A program made the position numbers and the translations under genes. A model generated the notes under the pieces. It did no database searches. It had not been told where the DNA came from and saw only the letters and a list, made by a program, of their open reading frames with translations. Positions 1 to 11,639 of a stretch of 64,000 nt of DNA are shown one piece after another; position 1 is the stretch's first letter; every line of letters starts with the position of its first letter. Where the stretch lies: positions 694,911,501 through 694,975,500 of the forward strand of contig CM057454.1 of the NCBI GenBank assembly GCA_016271365.2, read 5' to 3'. The stretch is from Neoceratodus forsteri (lineage: Eukaryota > Chordata > Ceratodontiformes > Ceratodontidae).

Positions 1-19
1 ATAAGGACCGCAAGGCCCA

Positions 20-2974
20 TCCAGTCTGCCCATTTCTTTTCTACCTTATAAATGTGCCATCGGCCTTTGCTCTGTCAGTGACCTATCTATTCATAGTCAT
101 TTGTATTGCTCCCTTATGCCTATCCATGCCTGTTTGAAGCCCTGCACTGTATTCATAGCCACCATTTCTTGTGGTAAGCCATTCCATGCATCCACCACCC
201 TTTCTGTGAAAAGAATTTCCTCACATTCCCCTTAATCGGCCTCCTCTAATCTCATGCTGTGTCCTCTTGTCCTGCTATTTTTCTTATATTTAAACATGTT
301 AGACTCTTTCACCTTGTTTATGCCCTTAAGGTGTTTGAATGCCTCGATCATATCACCTCTCCCTCCTTTGCTCAAGGGTATACATATTGAGCTCCGTTAA
401 TCTGTCCTCATATGTCTTCTGATGCAGTCCCTGCACCATTTTGGTTGCCCTTCTCTGGACTGCCTCAATTTGGTTAATGTCCTTGTGAAGGTGTGGCCTC
501 CAATACTGCACGCAGTACTCCAGATGGGGCCTAACCAGTGTCTTGTAAAGAGGGATTATTACCTCCCTCTTACGACTTGTGATACCCCTATTAATACACC
601 CTAACACCCCCTAGCCTTACCTACTGCTTTAGAGGTCTGCTTGGATGATTTCAGGTCATCAGTGATGATGATGCCCAAGTCTCTTTCTTCCTTTGTGACT
701 GCTAGCAACTCCCTCCCAGCCTATAAGTGCTTCAGGTTTCTCTTCCCTATGTGCATGATTTTGCACTTCTTTGCATTAAATCCCAGTTGCCACTCTTCTG
801 ACCATTCTGCTAGTTTATCCAGATCTCTTCTCATTCTGCCCACCCCATCTGGCTCATCTACTCTGTTGCAGATCTTGGTGTCATCTGCAAACAGACAAGC
901 CTTACCCTCTAGTCCATCTGCAAGGTCACTAATGAAGATGTTGAATAGGACTGGCCCCAGGACTGATCCCTGAGGTACCCACTTGTGACTTGCATCTCTT
1001 CTGACTGTATACCATTTACCACCACTCTCTGTTTTCTGCCAGTCAACCAGTTTGCCACCCAGTTGACCAACTTCTGACCCACCCGAGCCTACCCAGCTTA
1101 TTTATCAATCTTCTATGTGGAACAGTGTCAAAAGCTTTGCTGAAGTCAAGGTAGGCGACATCAACTGCTCCCCCTTGGTCCACCACTCTGGTTATCCAGT
1201 CAAAGAAATCTATGAGATTAGTTTGACAGGACCTTCCTTTTGTAAACCCATGCTGTCTTGGATCCTGTGCCCCTATGGATTCCAGGTGTTGCACTATCTT
1301 TTCCTTAAGGAGTGCCTCCATAATCTTGCCCACTACTGAGGTAAGACTGACCGGTCTGTAGTTCCCGCCTCCTCCCTGCCACCACTCTTGTGGGCGGGAT
1401 CACATGAGCCCTTCTCCAGTCTTCTGGGACCTCTCCTGTGCTCAGAGACTCACTAAACAATTCTGCTAATGGCTCTGCTAGTTCCTCCTTTAGCTCCTTA
1501 AGTACCCTGGGATGTATGCCATCAGGTCCCATTGCCTTATCCACCTGGGCTTAGCAGCTCTTGTAGGACCCTTTCTTTTTGTGAAGGGAGTAGTGCTCAC
1601 CTCCCTCCCCTGTGTCCATGATGCTGAGCTGTGGGCCCTGCCTACCTTCTTCAGTAAATACTGAGCAAAGTATCTATTTAGGATAGATGCCTTTACAGGG
1701 TCCTCCTCCTCACATGCTCCTTTTCTCCATTAAACTTAGCAATACCCCTCTGGACTTTCTCCTTTCACTAATGTATCTATAGAAAGTCTTGTCACCTTCT
1801 TTACTATTCGTGCTAGTGTTTCCTCAGTTTGGGACTTTGCCTGCCTTACTGCCTTACCTGCTTCCCTTAAGGGCAGTTTGGTATGCCTCCCTATCTTCAT
1901 CCCACTGTGTTCCTTATATTTCCCGAGGCCAGCCTTTTGGCTCTGACCTTTTCTGCTACTGTATTTGAGACCAAAGTGGTTTCCTTCTTCTTTGCACTTC
2001 CTTTTCTGTCTAACACAATGGGATGTTGCTTCAAGTATTGCATCCTTAATGCTTGCCCACTTTACCTGTACCCATCACCTTTGTTTCTTTTTGCCAGGGC
2101 TAGCTTAACTCTGTTGGCCATCTTATCAAAGTCAGCTCCTCTGAAGTCCCATATTTTGCCTTGGAATGGGATGATTTAGATGTAGTAGCCAAATTGAACC
2201 ATGCCATGTAATGGTCACTGGCCCCAGGTGACCTTCTACCTGGAGATCTGTGATCCTTCTTTGTTAGTCAGTACTAGATCTAGGATAGCCCTGTCTCTTG
2301 TGGGTTGCTGTACCAGTTGTTTGAGGCCCTCCTGCAGGAATCCACTATGAGTCTAGTTCTGGCAGATGTTCCTGCTGGTATTGACCAATCTGTATCTGGC
2401 ATGTTGAAGTCTCCCATTATCAGAACCTCCCCTTTAGCTGTCATGTTTTGTATATCTTCTAACAGTAATGTGTCTGTGTCCTCCCTCTGGTCTGGGGGCC
2501 TGTAGACAACCCCAGTTCTTATGGCTGTCCCATTTCCTGTTTCCAGGGTGACCCACAGTTCTTCTGGCTCCTATGTGTATTCTGAATTTCTGTAGCTTTG
2601 ATATTTTCATTAACATACAGGGCCACTCCTCCCCTCTTTTGCACCTCGGTCTCTTCTGAACAATACATAGCCAGGTACTGAAGTCTCCCAAGTGTGGTTA
2701 CTGGTAAACCACGTCTCACTAATTGCTACTATGTCCAGTTTGCCTCTGACATTATTGCCTGCAGGTCTGGGATCTTATTTCCCAGGCTGTGAGTGTTGTG
2801 TACACGATTTTCCATTGGCCAGATTTTTGTGTTTAGTTGTTGGGTGAAGTTTGGCATTACCCCTGTGCATCGTATGGGGAGACAAACCTTTTTCTTACCT
2901 GGTGATGCAATTGAGCGACAAACACACTGAATTCCTGTTTGATCACTAGCTGAGGGGGAGGGTGTTCTTCCCAT
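20..2974 (-). pseudogene. CR1-A1 ORF2 remnant: endonuclease and reverse transcriptase
   Basis: Decayed ORF2. The endonuclease starts with the CR1-typical phrase NKIPDLQAIMSEA around 2,750-2,790 and continues through GGVALYVNEN (about 2,600-2,640) and ADTDWSIPAG (about 2,370-2,400). The reverse transcriptase shows NYRPVSLTSVVGKIME (about 1,320-1,365), DPRQHGFTKGRSCQTNLI (about 1,205-1,260), YLDFSKAFDTVPHR (about 1,110-1,160), PQGSVLGPVLFN (about 945-980) and LFADDTKIC (about 870-895), so the YADD-equivalent catalytic aspartates are still encoded. The C-terminal thumb-like region RPHLEYCVQYW lies near 510-540. At least six frameshifts or stops break it. Confidence 0.88.
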
Positions 2975-3059
2975 TAAGCGATGGGGTGCACCCCTCTCCC
3001 CATTGCTAGTTTAAATATTCTGCAAAGAAGTCAAACTTCTGCCCCAATGCACTGACTCC

Positions 3060-3968
3060 TCTTTAGTCAGATGCAGTCCATCAAATTTAAAGAACTTTCG
3101 CTCCCAGAACTGTTGCCCAGTTCCTACAAATCCGTGTCCTTTCCTGGCACCAGTCCTTGAGCCACATGTTTAGCTCCCCTATCTCCCCTTTTCTGACCTT
3201 CCATCCATCTGCTCCCTCTCCCAGACTGGCAGGATCTCAGAGAGGAGATGCGGATGAAATAGATGATAGTTTGTCACCCAGCCTAGTCAGGTGTTCCTTG
3301 GTCTCCAAACTGACCCGGCTGGCGAGATCATTAGTCCCTATGTGTACTAGGACATCAATGTTTTCTCCTGCTTTGTGAACAATTTTAGCAATGCGGTCAG
3401 TGTCTCTCCATGCTGATGTACCTGGGAGACATCTGACCATCACCCTGGCTGGAGATGGGTATCAACTCCCGAATCATGGAGTCTCCTATGATCGAAGTTT
3501 TTGGATTTCCTTTGTGCTTGTTTAGTTTTGGTTCCTGATTTGGGTGAGTTTTGTTGTGCTAGCTCCTGTGCCACAGTGTCCTGCTCTGCAGTGTCTTCTG
3601 CCTCTTTATTTGATTTCAGAGATAGAGGCAGATACCTGTTTGTAGTGTTTATATGGTTTTTGGAGGCAATGTGTTGGACAGCAGAGAATGATGGGGCACC
3701 TGATTTGCTCCTCCTAACCACCTGCCAACCTCCTGGACCAACTACCCTCTGCGGTCGAGGTTTTTCTGTTGGATGCTGGGGAAATGGCGGGTGGTTCTTA
3801 TAATATATTTCCTCTTCAATATGAAATTTGAGGCGTGCAATCTCTGCCCATGCTGCCCAGAGCTGTGCCTAAGATCTCCAAAGGCCAGCTTGTAGGACAG
3901 TGTCCTAAATCCTGTAAGACTGTCCTTCTGAAAATTGTTCCACAGTACCTGCAGTTAATGAAATCCAT
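3060..3968 (-). pseudogene. CR1-A1 ORF1 remnant with SGNH/GDSL esterase-like domain
   Basis: Broken ORF1 of the CR1 element. A start codon at 3,968 is followed by a Cys-x2-Cys pair (CRYC), an amphipathic Leu/Ile/Glu-rich stretch near 3,830-3,880, then an esterase-like domain. Visible SGNH blocks are IIGDSMIREL near 3,470-3,490 (block I, nucleophile Ser), VHIGTNDLASR near 3,310-3,340 (block III, Asn), and a degraded DGLHLT-like segment near 3,070 (block V, D-x-x-H), seen in different frames. An esterase domain in CR1 ORF1 is established for the clade. At least three frame changes separate the blocks, so no full protein can be made. The role in the family is thought to be nucleic-acid or membrane association during retrotransposition; that is background, not shown here. 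Confidence 0.8.
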
Positions 3969-4058
3969 TCCAAATAAGTTGCTGGGTTTGTAACCTAGTC
4001 AGAGTAATTAGAAGGAAAAAAGAAAAAAAAATGCAAGTAATGGTTTAATTGTGCTTTG

Positions 4059-4082
4059 TTTAACTTGTTATAACAAGTTAAA
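4059..4082. repeat. Perfect 24-bp palindrome
   Basis: TTTAACTTGTTA followed directly by its reverse complement TAACAAGTTAAA, with no spacer. It sits between the CR1-A1 leader and a TATA-containing segment. It could be the end of a small foldback element, a protein-binding dyad, or chance in AT-rich DNA. No function can be assigned. Confidence 0.6.
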
Positions 4083-4159
4083 TTACTAGTGCCCCTGTAA
4101 ATGAGATCACCTTGTGGAGGCCCCACTGATCCGCCCCTTCCTGCTCTGCCACAGGAAAT

Positions 4160-4290
4160 GTCACAACTGTGGTACCCTATAAAAGGAGTGTAGCGTGGGG
4201 TGGTTGGGATGGGGTGGGTGGCTGGGCCCTTCCCCTGCCTAAAAAGAACAACCACGGACGAAAGAACAAGGAGGTAAGAGCAGAAACAAT
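4160..4290 (+). promoter_or_regulatory. Promoter-like cassette: TATA box, G-run tract, splice-donor-like site
   Basis: A TATAAAA box at 4,178-4,184 follows GC-rich sequence (CCGCCCCTTCC near 4,132). About 15 bp downstream is a G-rich tract at 4,197-4,226 with four or more runs of three to four G that could form a G-quadruplex. A strong donor-like GAG/GTAAGAG lies at 4,271-4,280. The arrangement resembles a polymerase II promoter with a short first exon, possibly from a transposable element's leader. No open reading frame follows. It may instead be the antisense side of the CR1-A1 5' UTR; the assignment is tentative. Confidence 0.3.
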
Positions 4291-4380
4291 CAGTCAACAA
4301 CAAATGCAGTAGCCTGAAAGCTTATCCTAATGTTAGATAAAACTGTAAAACCTGTAAAGCACCACCTGTAATAATTTCAG

Positions 4381-4580
4381 AGAAGATATACCCTGTAAGA
4401 AACACTTTGCTCCAGAGAAAATAAAGCAGTAACAGAAGATATACCTTGCAAAAGACAATTTGAATCAGAAGATTACAGCAGTAATCTGTTAGCACACACC
4501 TGTAGGCACACCTTGTAATAATGCAGAAGAAGGTATACCAGCAACAACAATTTGAATCAGAGAAAAATAAAGCAATGAAA
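4381..4580. repeat. Degenerate tandem repeat, A-rich
   Basis: The phrase AGAAGATATACC or AGAAGGTATACC recurs at about 4,381, 4,433 and 4,526. Each copy is followed by variants of TTTGAATCAGAGAAAATAAAGCA. Units are about 50-95 bp and diverged. This looks like an ageing minisatellite or internal repeat of an element leader. No coding potential is visible. Confidence 0.45.
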
Positions 4581-5271
4581 TGTTAGCAACAAACAGTAGC
4601 AATCCCTGTGAGTAAAAAATAAAAACACCACCACACAGTAAATCTGCTTAGCCAAACTAAGTCTTAATCCTTCTCCCTTGCTCTGGTAAGCTTCTGTACT
4701 CTGCCTTTCAAGCAGTCTTAGAAGGAAAGAGCTCAGGTGAAGCTAGGTGCCTTGGCCAGCAAACCAAGTCTTCTACCTCTCTTCAAATGAGCTATGGTGC
4801 AGGCCCTGAACCATTTTTATTGGCCTTCTTTGAACTGCCTCCACCCTGTGCGTACCTGTCCACATTTGTGACCTTGATTGTGTGTGTGTTACTTACCGGG
4901 GGTGTAAATACCTGTGACCAGGTCTGGGTGATGCAGATCCAGTGGAGCCCAACAGAGACCATAATGCATACTGCTGATATGGACTGGAGAGCAATCCGAA
5001 GAGCTATCCCTACATAAAGCCCCACCATGCCAGATGAGTTTATGGTGTACACAGAGTGCCATAGGTAATGGCCACATGCCATTCCACATGTTACCCAGGC
5101 ACAAAACACACCTCAGTGGCCTACGGCAGCAGCTACATGTCAAGCAAGCATATCCCTGCTCACACAGTGCACCACCGTGTCTTACCACACCATTCTACAT
5201 GACCTCCAACCACTGATATATGCACTCGGAATAATGATGCAAACACATGTACAAAGTGAATGACAACAAGC

Positions 5272-5277
5272 TTTATT
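5272..5277 (-). terminator. Candidate polyadenylation signal AATAAA
   Basis: AATAAA on the minus strand about 150 bp downstream of the last Myb-like coding block. The position fits a 3' end for that transposon gene. It is a six-base motif, so support comes only from context. Confidence 0.4.
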
Positions 5278-5959
5278 CTAGGGTACTGTGATAACAAAGG
5301 AACATTGGGGAAACTGGGGAAATGCCAGAAATAACATCAAATGTAGTGAAATAGTACCAAAACACCAAACAGTATATGGACACTGTAACCATCACATGAC
5401 AAACATATCTGAAATGAACACACCATAACATGACTCATCCAAACATTGCAACTGGGTGCTGACTGGCATCTACAGGTGATGGGTGTTGGAGTGATGCTGC
5501 CAGCACACTACACATGCGCTGGTTGTGTATGGCATCCTGCAGCACCACGAGTGCATCATAAAGACCTGCAACATGGTGCAGGCAGTCCCCAGTATGACCC
5601 TCTATTTGACAGAGACTCCTCCTCACAGGTTGACTGTGGGCCAGCAACCTGTTGTCCCTCCCCTGGTCACTGGTACTGCACCTCCACAGCAGCAGGGTAC
5701 TCCTGAGGGGCCTCCACGTCCTCCTCCAATGCAGCTACATCTTCAAAACTGGTGGGTTGCCATCCTGAGGACCTTCAATGACCATGTCTCCCTGCGAGCC
5801 ATCAGCACCACCAGGTGCCCTACTGTCCCCACTGACCAGATGAGGCCCAACCACCTCTGTCCCTGTGGCCATCGCTGCTGGTCCTGGCTCCTCTGCCTGC
5901 CCAGTGGTGTCCCCATCTGACATCTAGTCTCCAGATGATGACACATGTCTGGCATGCAT

Positions 5960-8900
5960 TTACATCCATCTTATGCATTCAGCATAGGCACTTGTGTCCA
6001 CCCTCTTCAAATGCCTCATTGCCCAAATCATGGTCCTGACCCTTGGGGTTTCAGATGCAGTAGTTCTGCCATCCTGTAGATGGTCACGGGCAAAGAAAGA
6101 GAGCACAACTGTAGAACCAATGATGTTGCCACGCCATACTCATCCAACAATGTGTGCTGTCCATGTGCCATGCTGCGTCATCTGCTGCACAAGCAACATC
6201 TGAGGAATGTGTAGAGATGTGCGTTAGTGACACCCACACTGCTGTTGGACCAGCAGTGTGCATGCACCCTCCAGGATGGACAGAAGCATCTTTGAGATGT
6301 TAGTATATCATGATACAGTTGGCATATGCTGCATGTGAGAACATATGCGGGTGGGGTTTTCGCATGACATGAGCAGTACAGTACTGGGCCAGGAGGCTGG
6401 TGGATGCAATGTTCTGGACTGCTGTGGTACCTGAATGTGTCACAGTCACAATCCTGGTACCTCTGACATGCTCCCTATATGCCCCCAGAATGTCCAGTAC
6501 TGGGACCCTTGTACTGCAACGGACTACAAACCAGGCATGTGAGGGTGCCCCAGGGGAGGTACAGTGCACTGCGGAGACCCTAATGTGGAGCACACCCTGT
6601 GGTGCTGCTGCACACATGCAGCTTAGCAACTTGATAACAACAGTCTGGAAGCTGGAATCCCTACTGGTACAAAACAGGCTGATCAGGGTGTGGGCACATT
6701 GTTAGGTTACGATCTAGGGCTCATGCATATGTGATGGCATTGCTTACACACAACTGAATGATACTGATGGGCTAAGGGGGCAAGAATGGAGGGTACACAG
6801 AGTGCCACACATGAGGACAGGAGATACTGTCACAGCCTTGATGTGGCATATATGCCACCTTGACACACACAAAACCCCTACACCCCATTGCCACATGTAA
6901 CATCCATTCCCACCTGCCAAAGTGCGGGGGTTGGAGATTGTACACATATGGCCTGCTTCCATGCCAGGGTGAGCAACACTGTCCTGTGTGGACAATGTTA
7001 ACACATCCAGCAACATATATATGTGTCAAATCTGAAGCTCATGCCATTCAGCAGTGTACAGACACCACTAACCTACAGCAACCAATGTTGTCTGTCCTAC
7101 ATGTACTGCATGGGGTGTATGACCCAGCAGTACACCTTGTGGCCCTAAATGCACAGAAAATGGCACCCTCAATCCCCGTATAAGTTGTACCAGATGCCAG
7201 CCATGTCCTTTGGGCTGCTCCCTGCTGGATCACAGCATCAGTATTCAGGGCACATCATCATGCCAAAATTACCATCTATTGAATGAAACAATGCATGTCA
7301 GCCACATCCTGACAGGGTCTTTATGGCATGAAACATCACACCTCACGACCAACAGGTCATAGCTGAGATGCAAACTGTGCATACCATCAAGGGTGTGGGT
7401 GTCACATGCCATGGATGTGTTGACCATGCTCAGCAATGTGGATGGTGCATTTACTGATTAGTAACCTCACCCAATCTCTCAAGGTGCAGTCATGGCTTGT
7501 CTTATGCAGTTTGCAGTGTACCTCACCTCAACCCAGCCTCCATGTGACATGCACCCCTGTGACAGTTGCCCAGACATGGAATCTGTATGGTGGCAGTTGG
7601 CGGGCACATGTCATGTAGCCATGTATTATTAGGCACACCATTGTGCCCAGCTGTCTCATGTCCTATGGCTCCTGTACATACAGTATACAGCAGCACCTCC
7701 ATGAAGACATATGTCAGGGATGTTGCACTGCCTGACATGATTCACGGGTCAGATGTGGCATTCTCTGCCATACATTGGTCTCCCAGAGAACTACGGCATC
7801 TGGCACTGCAATCCCTGACATGTTACCAGTGTGTCACCAGCATAAGTGATGCACTGTGTTGCAGATGTGAGCATGGCACACATAATGTGGGGCTTTGTCA
7901 CACATTGTTACTGAGATTGTACATCTGGATGTACGTCTGCCAAGCCCAGTGCCTACACCATGTGTGCCATTGCAATGGTACATCTGCTATAAGCTGTAAC
8001 AGTGCTGTACAAACCAACCTCAGCTATCACATTTTGTGCAGCAGGGTATCCACTCAGAGCAGCCGGGCTGTGGCATCCTCAGTCCCCATCTACCAGGCCT
8101 CTGACACCTATTACTGTTCAAGCTGTCAGCCATGACGGGGTGCACAACATGTCTGAATTCCACATCCACCAGTGTTGCTGTCACATGCAGACAGCTGTTC
8201 TGCAACCCAGACAACACTTTCCCAGCTGGGAGCTTGTACCAACAGTCACATGTCCTGCCCGACACATGCACATGTGCTGCTGCTGTTCAGCTGGTGATCC
8301 AGCACACCATGGGGGGGGGAGTTACCACATCTTGACTCCACGTATGCCATAGTGACCATGACAGTGCTCAACAAAGCCACCTGCACACATGTGTGTTGTG
8401 AGGTGTCTGTCACTGGCAAACGTTTCCACATACCACATGTCCTACACAAGGATATGGGTGAATGCGTGGTCACTTGTCATACAAATGTGTGCAGTCCATG
8501 TGCACATGTTGCTCCCCCCGTGCCCATGGAGAAGTCATTCACACCATACCTGGGGTACCCATCCACAATGCTGCCATTCCCACAATCTGCATGACTATGT
8601 GTCTGTGGTGCATTACTACCACTAGTGCCACACATCCCTGCCAACTATGATCGCCCCCTTTGAGGAACTGTGCTGATGTGTCCCCACCTCCCCACCCAAC
8701 ATCAACACACACATTGCCCATAGCATCTGCACAGCCCACTGCATGCCAGTGACTGGTCACCTAGCTGTGGGGCATGCGCTACTCCCATGATGGCACACAT
8801 ACCACACCAGGATACCAATCATGCCCCACAGTATGACCGTGCAAAGCCCTGTGTTATGCTTCACATGCCAGTTCAGGCCTGATGGGATGGTCAGTCAGTG

Positions 8901-9200
8901 GCCCCCTACATGTGTCCTTTGTGTAGGTAAACACCACCATGTTCCATAGGGTCAGGAACAGCACCCTGTCCCATGAATGTCTGTGGCACCACTCCATATC
9001 ACCAACATGGTGCTTCCATGGTACTGCACATGTGTGTTGCTGAGATGTTTAGCAATGGCACACACCATTCAGTGGGATCATCTGAGTGGAGCCTGCCCTG
9101 TCCATGGCAGTGTGACCTGCAGTGTTGTGCAGGCACCAAGACCATCCTGTGGACATGTGTCAGTTCCTTGGGGTGTGTACAGCATGACAATGGGGAGGTA
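5960..9200. other. CATG/TG-CA-rich block inside the Harbinger Myb-like gene
   Basis: About 3.2 kb strikingly rich in ACATG, CATGT, TGTCACA and TGCC words, with no clear tandem period and no recognisable protein on either strand. Its composition removes stops and creates long spurious reading frames in several frames. It lies between the coding blocks of the Myb-like gene, so it may be intron or a very old, shuffled satellite. Similar composition continues at 10,665-10,860. Confidence 0.5.
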
Positions 9201-9422
9201 GGGGCCTACGCTTCTGTTACAGCCCCCCCCACACATTGTGGCAGCACCCATGTTATGCAGCTGCCAGGCCATACTACACATTTAGGACTGTACAACTTAC
9301 TTTGACCATGATGAGTTGCTGCAGTTGTAATGGGATGTTCTGGTGTCCTGCAGGCATCTCCTTCCACATGGTTGCTTGCTGGAGCCACCTCAGTCATGTT
9401 CACCTGTGGGTACATAGAAATA

Positions 9423-9624
9423 GCAGATGTACATGAGATGTGGCACAATGACATGTGAGTACTTGACAGGTATGTGGTACGCGTACATGATTCATCACTG
9501 TGACACCAACCCCTTCCTGTGTTGCAGATGTACATGAGATGTGGCACAATGACATGTGAGTACTTGACAGGTATGTGGTTCGCATACATGATTCATCACT
9601 GTGACACCAACCCCTTCCTGTGTT
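9423..9624. repeat. 101-bp tandem duplication
   Basis: Two adjacent copies, 9,423-9,523 and 9,524-9,624, nearly identical (GCAGATGTACATGAGATGTG ... CCTTCCTGTGTT). They sit between the N-terminal and middle coding blocks of the Myb-like gene on the minus strand. The few differences imply a recent duplication relative to the decay around it. Confidence 0.9.
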
Positions 9625-9965
9625 GCTGCACAAGTTCTCATGGCCACATTGGCAGCTTTAGCTATCCCCCTTAGCTAGTGGAAAATGGTAGGATGTCTCT
9701 GGGCCAGGTCCTGCCACTCGTGCTTAAGCTGTCAGGGTATCCTCTTGACCGCAGACACTTTCTGCAGTTTTTCCCCTATTCAGACGCATATCTTGTCCTT
9801 TTCTGTTGGGAAATGCCTTCTGCTGCCAGGTAGTAGCAAATACCTGGACTATTACTGGACCAGGCTTATTAGCTGGGCCATTTCCTCTGCTGTGAAATTT
9901 GGGGTCCTGCCACTCAGATTGGCCATTTTTTTGAACACTGACAGGCTGGAAAGGGTGGGGTAGTC

Positions 9966-10381
9966 CTCTGCTGTGTTCCACACCTGGCTGTATATTCATG
10001 CCTCACAGTTACCTGCCTTGTCTTGTGACACTCAGAGATGCACGTTGTTCTGTGTATTCTTGCTGCATGTTGATGCCAAATACAACTGCATAATTTTCTT
10101 ATGCATACCACAGAATGCAACATTATTTTAATGCATCCCACAGGATGAATCACTTCTTCACCATGAAATAGATGCAAGTCACAAAGGGTAGCTGACTGCC
10201 TGGAGTCACTCAACTGAATTGCCACTGTGTCCCTATTTGATTTTATGAGCTGTGTCCATGGGTTGTCAGCAGCTGACACAGATGACATCTTTAACATAAG
10301 ACAGGAGGATACAACAATGTGGCATAGCCTGACATTGGTGGGGGATGGATTCAGGGAGGACATGTAGCAGCAATTATTCAC
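9966..10381. other. Unassigned stretch upstream of the Myb-like block
   Basis: No recognisable protein, RNA or repeat. It is probably 5' flank or internal sequence of the Harbinger element, judged by position only. Confidence 0.3.
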
Positions 10382-10664
10382 TGAAAGGGTGGTAAATGGG
10401 TGGAACTGGTTGCCGGAGGAGCTGTTGGAGACAAGGACAGTGCCTAGATTATTGGGGGGTTGGGAAAGGGTGATGGAGAAGATAAGGACAGAGGGGGCAA
10501 TCCTGGGATGGGGATGGTCAGGGTAATGGGATGGTGGGGTATGATTCTAAGAGGTGAAGGGAATGGGGGGCAGCTCCAGGGTATTAACCGAGCTGCACAC
10601 TTGATCAAACTAGATAGATCATTATGGCCTGTTTCTGCTGGCAGTTTCATATATTTGTAATCTG
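10382..10664 (+). mobile_element. CR1 3'-end fragment, copy C1 (5'-truncated)
   Basis: Starts within the last part of ORF2 (ERVVNGWNWLPEELLE read directly from 10,385) and runs through a G-rich 3' UTR to GGCCTGTTTCTGCTGGCAG and a short AT-rich tail. The same end occurs in the longer copy at 25.53-26.97 kb (GGTCTGTTTCTGCTGGCAC). This is a typical short, 5'-truncated CR1 insertion. It separates Harbinger-like sequence on either side. Confidence 0.85.
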
Positions 10665-11060
10665 GTGTGGACAAACAGAACTGATGGTGGCCTGCCTCTC
10701 TACCTGCAGACACTCACATGACAGTACCTAGTTCAATGCCATACATGGCACTGGCAGTGCCATGTACCTGCTGGGCAGTGCTGACAACAAGCCCTCCTGG
10801 TCATGTATCACCACCCACAACACCGTCCTGTCACCAACGCATGCCCACTTTCTATACTCACTGCAGTAGGACATGTCTCAGAAGAAGCCAGAAGGGGAAG
10901 GAAGGAAACATACAGTATTCAATTCAGTGCTTTAGAGTAACTGGTAATTGCTATTTTTCTTTTAAACTTAGATTGTGGGCTTTTAGTGACACTATACTTT
11001 CTTTGTTGTCTTTACTTATAATTGTTTTTGGGCTGTTGAAAATTTAAAACATAGTGGTGG
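10665..11060. other. Unassigned, composition like the 6-9 kb block
   Basis: CATG/TGCC-rich up to about 10,860, then AT-rich. The resemblance suggests it continues the Harbinger element interrupted by the CR1 fragment. No coding evidence. Confidence 0.3.
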
Positions 11061-11121
11061 TGTAATTCTGTGCTGTCTTTAATTGCTGCAAATTTTATCT
11101 TGGCTTGTCTGACTGCCCTGT

Positions 11122-11219
11122 AGTTGGGGGAAGGGTGTTAATTGTCTGGCCTCTGACCTCAGCTACGTGATAACTGGAGGTGGGGCTTAGTCAGAGTTCC
11201 CTTCCCCCAACTCTTAATT
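11122..11219. repeat. Inverted repeat in CR1-B leader
   Basis: AGTTGGGGGAAGGG at 11,122-11,135 is complemented by CCCTTCCCCCAACT at 11,199-11,212, with further pairing to TTAATT on each side and a loop of about 55 bp. A transcript would form a stable GC-rich stem ahead of ORF1. It may be a leader structure or a short inserted foldback. Confidence 0.6.
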
Positions 11220-11639
11220 ATATGCCCTGTAAAATCTGATTGACAGGAGCTAAACACAGGGTACAGTAAGGGGTGTGAAGTAGAAGGGGCATAAGGGGGA
11301 AGAAGCCCACCCTCAGCACGACAAGTGTTTTGACTCATTTATTTGTTTATTGGTTTCTTTTTCTTTAAAAAAACATATATCTGAGGATCAGTGGCAGGAT
11401 TTTTAGTACAGTAAATTAATAAAAGGAACTAGGAGGCTTCAGTAGCACACAAGTAGTGGAATTGCAGTATAATGTGGGGAGTGGTGCAATGCAGTGGCTG
11501 TGGGGCAGCCATATTCAGGCAGACCTTCTGGACACTGAGGTGCTGCCCTATCTGCATGCATCTCTCTGGACTACGCGGGATGAGGTAGCCAGACTCAGGC
11601 GAGAGTAAACTGGGTCAGGAGTACCATCACCCCTATCCA

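Larger units (their letters stand above)
1..3990 (-). mobile_element. CR1-type LINE, copy A1, near-complete but decayed
   Basis: Non-LTR retrotransposon on the minus strand; its 3' end lies at or just beyond the left window edge. Order in the minus direction is ORF1 with an esterase-like domain, APE-type endonuclease, reverse transcriptase, then the family's tail (GGATGGGCC...CCTTAT in the first bases). Frameshifts and stops occur throughout. The same family recurs at 41.9-44.1 kb, where the 3' ~2.1 kb aligns almost base for base. The 5' UTR may extend to about 4,300 because a pyrimidine-rich stretch and an AG precede the ORF1 start on the minus strand. No clear target-site duplication can be judged since one end is at the window edge. 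Confidence 0.9.
5268..9965 (-). pseudogene. Harbinger-type Myb/SANT-like DNA-binding protein gene, split and decayed
   Basis: Minus-strand remnant of the second gene of a Harbinger DNA transposon. The N-terminal block at about 9,640-9,950 reads RTPNFTAEEMAQLISLVQ, then tryptophan-spaced helices (HEWQDLAQRHP-like, KAANVAMRTCAATQEG-like) typical of the Myb/SANT-like trihelix domain that helps Harbinger transposase bind and enter the nucleus. A middle block at 9,290-9,405 follows an acceptor-like CCCACAG and ends at an AAAG/TAAGTTG junction. The C-terminal block at 5,430-5,925 is Gly/Pro/Asp-rich (MSDGDTTGQAEEPGPAA), then EDVAALEEDVEAPQEYPA after a frameshift. An AATAAA signal lies at 5,272-5,277 on the minus strand. 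The 3-kb separation suggests introns or later expansion. Identity is moderately sure; exon borders are guesses. Confidence 0.6.

Noticed and set aside
7566..8135. 189-residue open frame on the plus strand, Cys/His/Ser-rich
   Set aside because: It lies in the CATG-biased block where several frames are open at once; no domain and no initiation context. It is a composition artefact antisense to the Myb-like gene.
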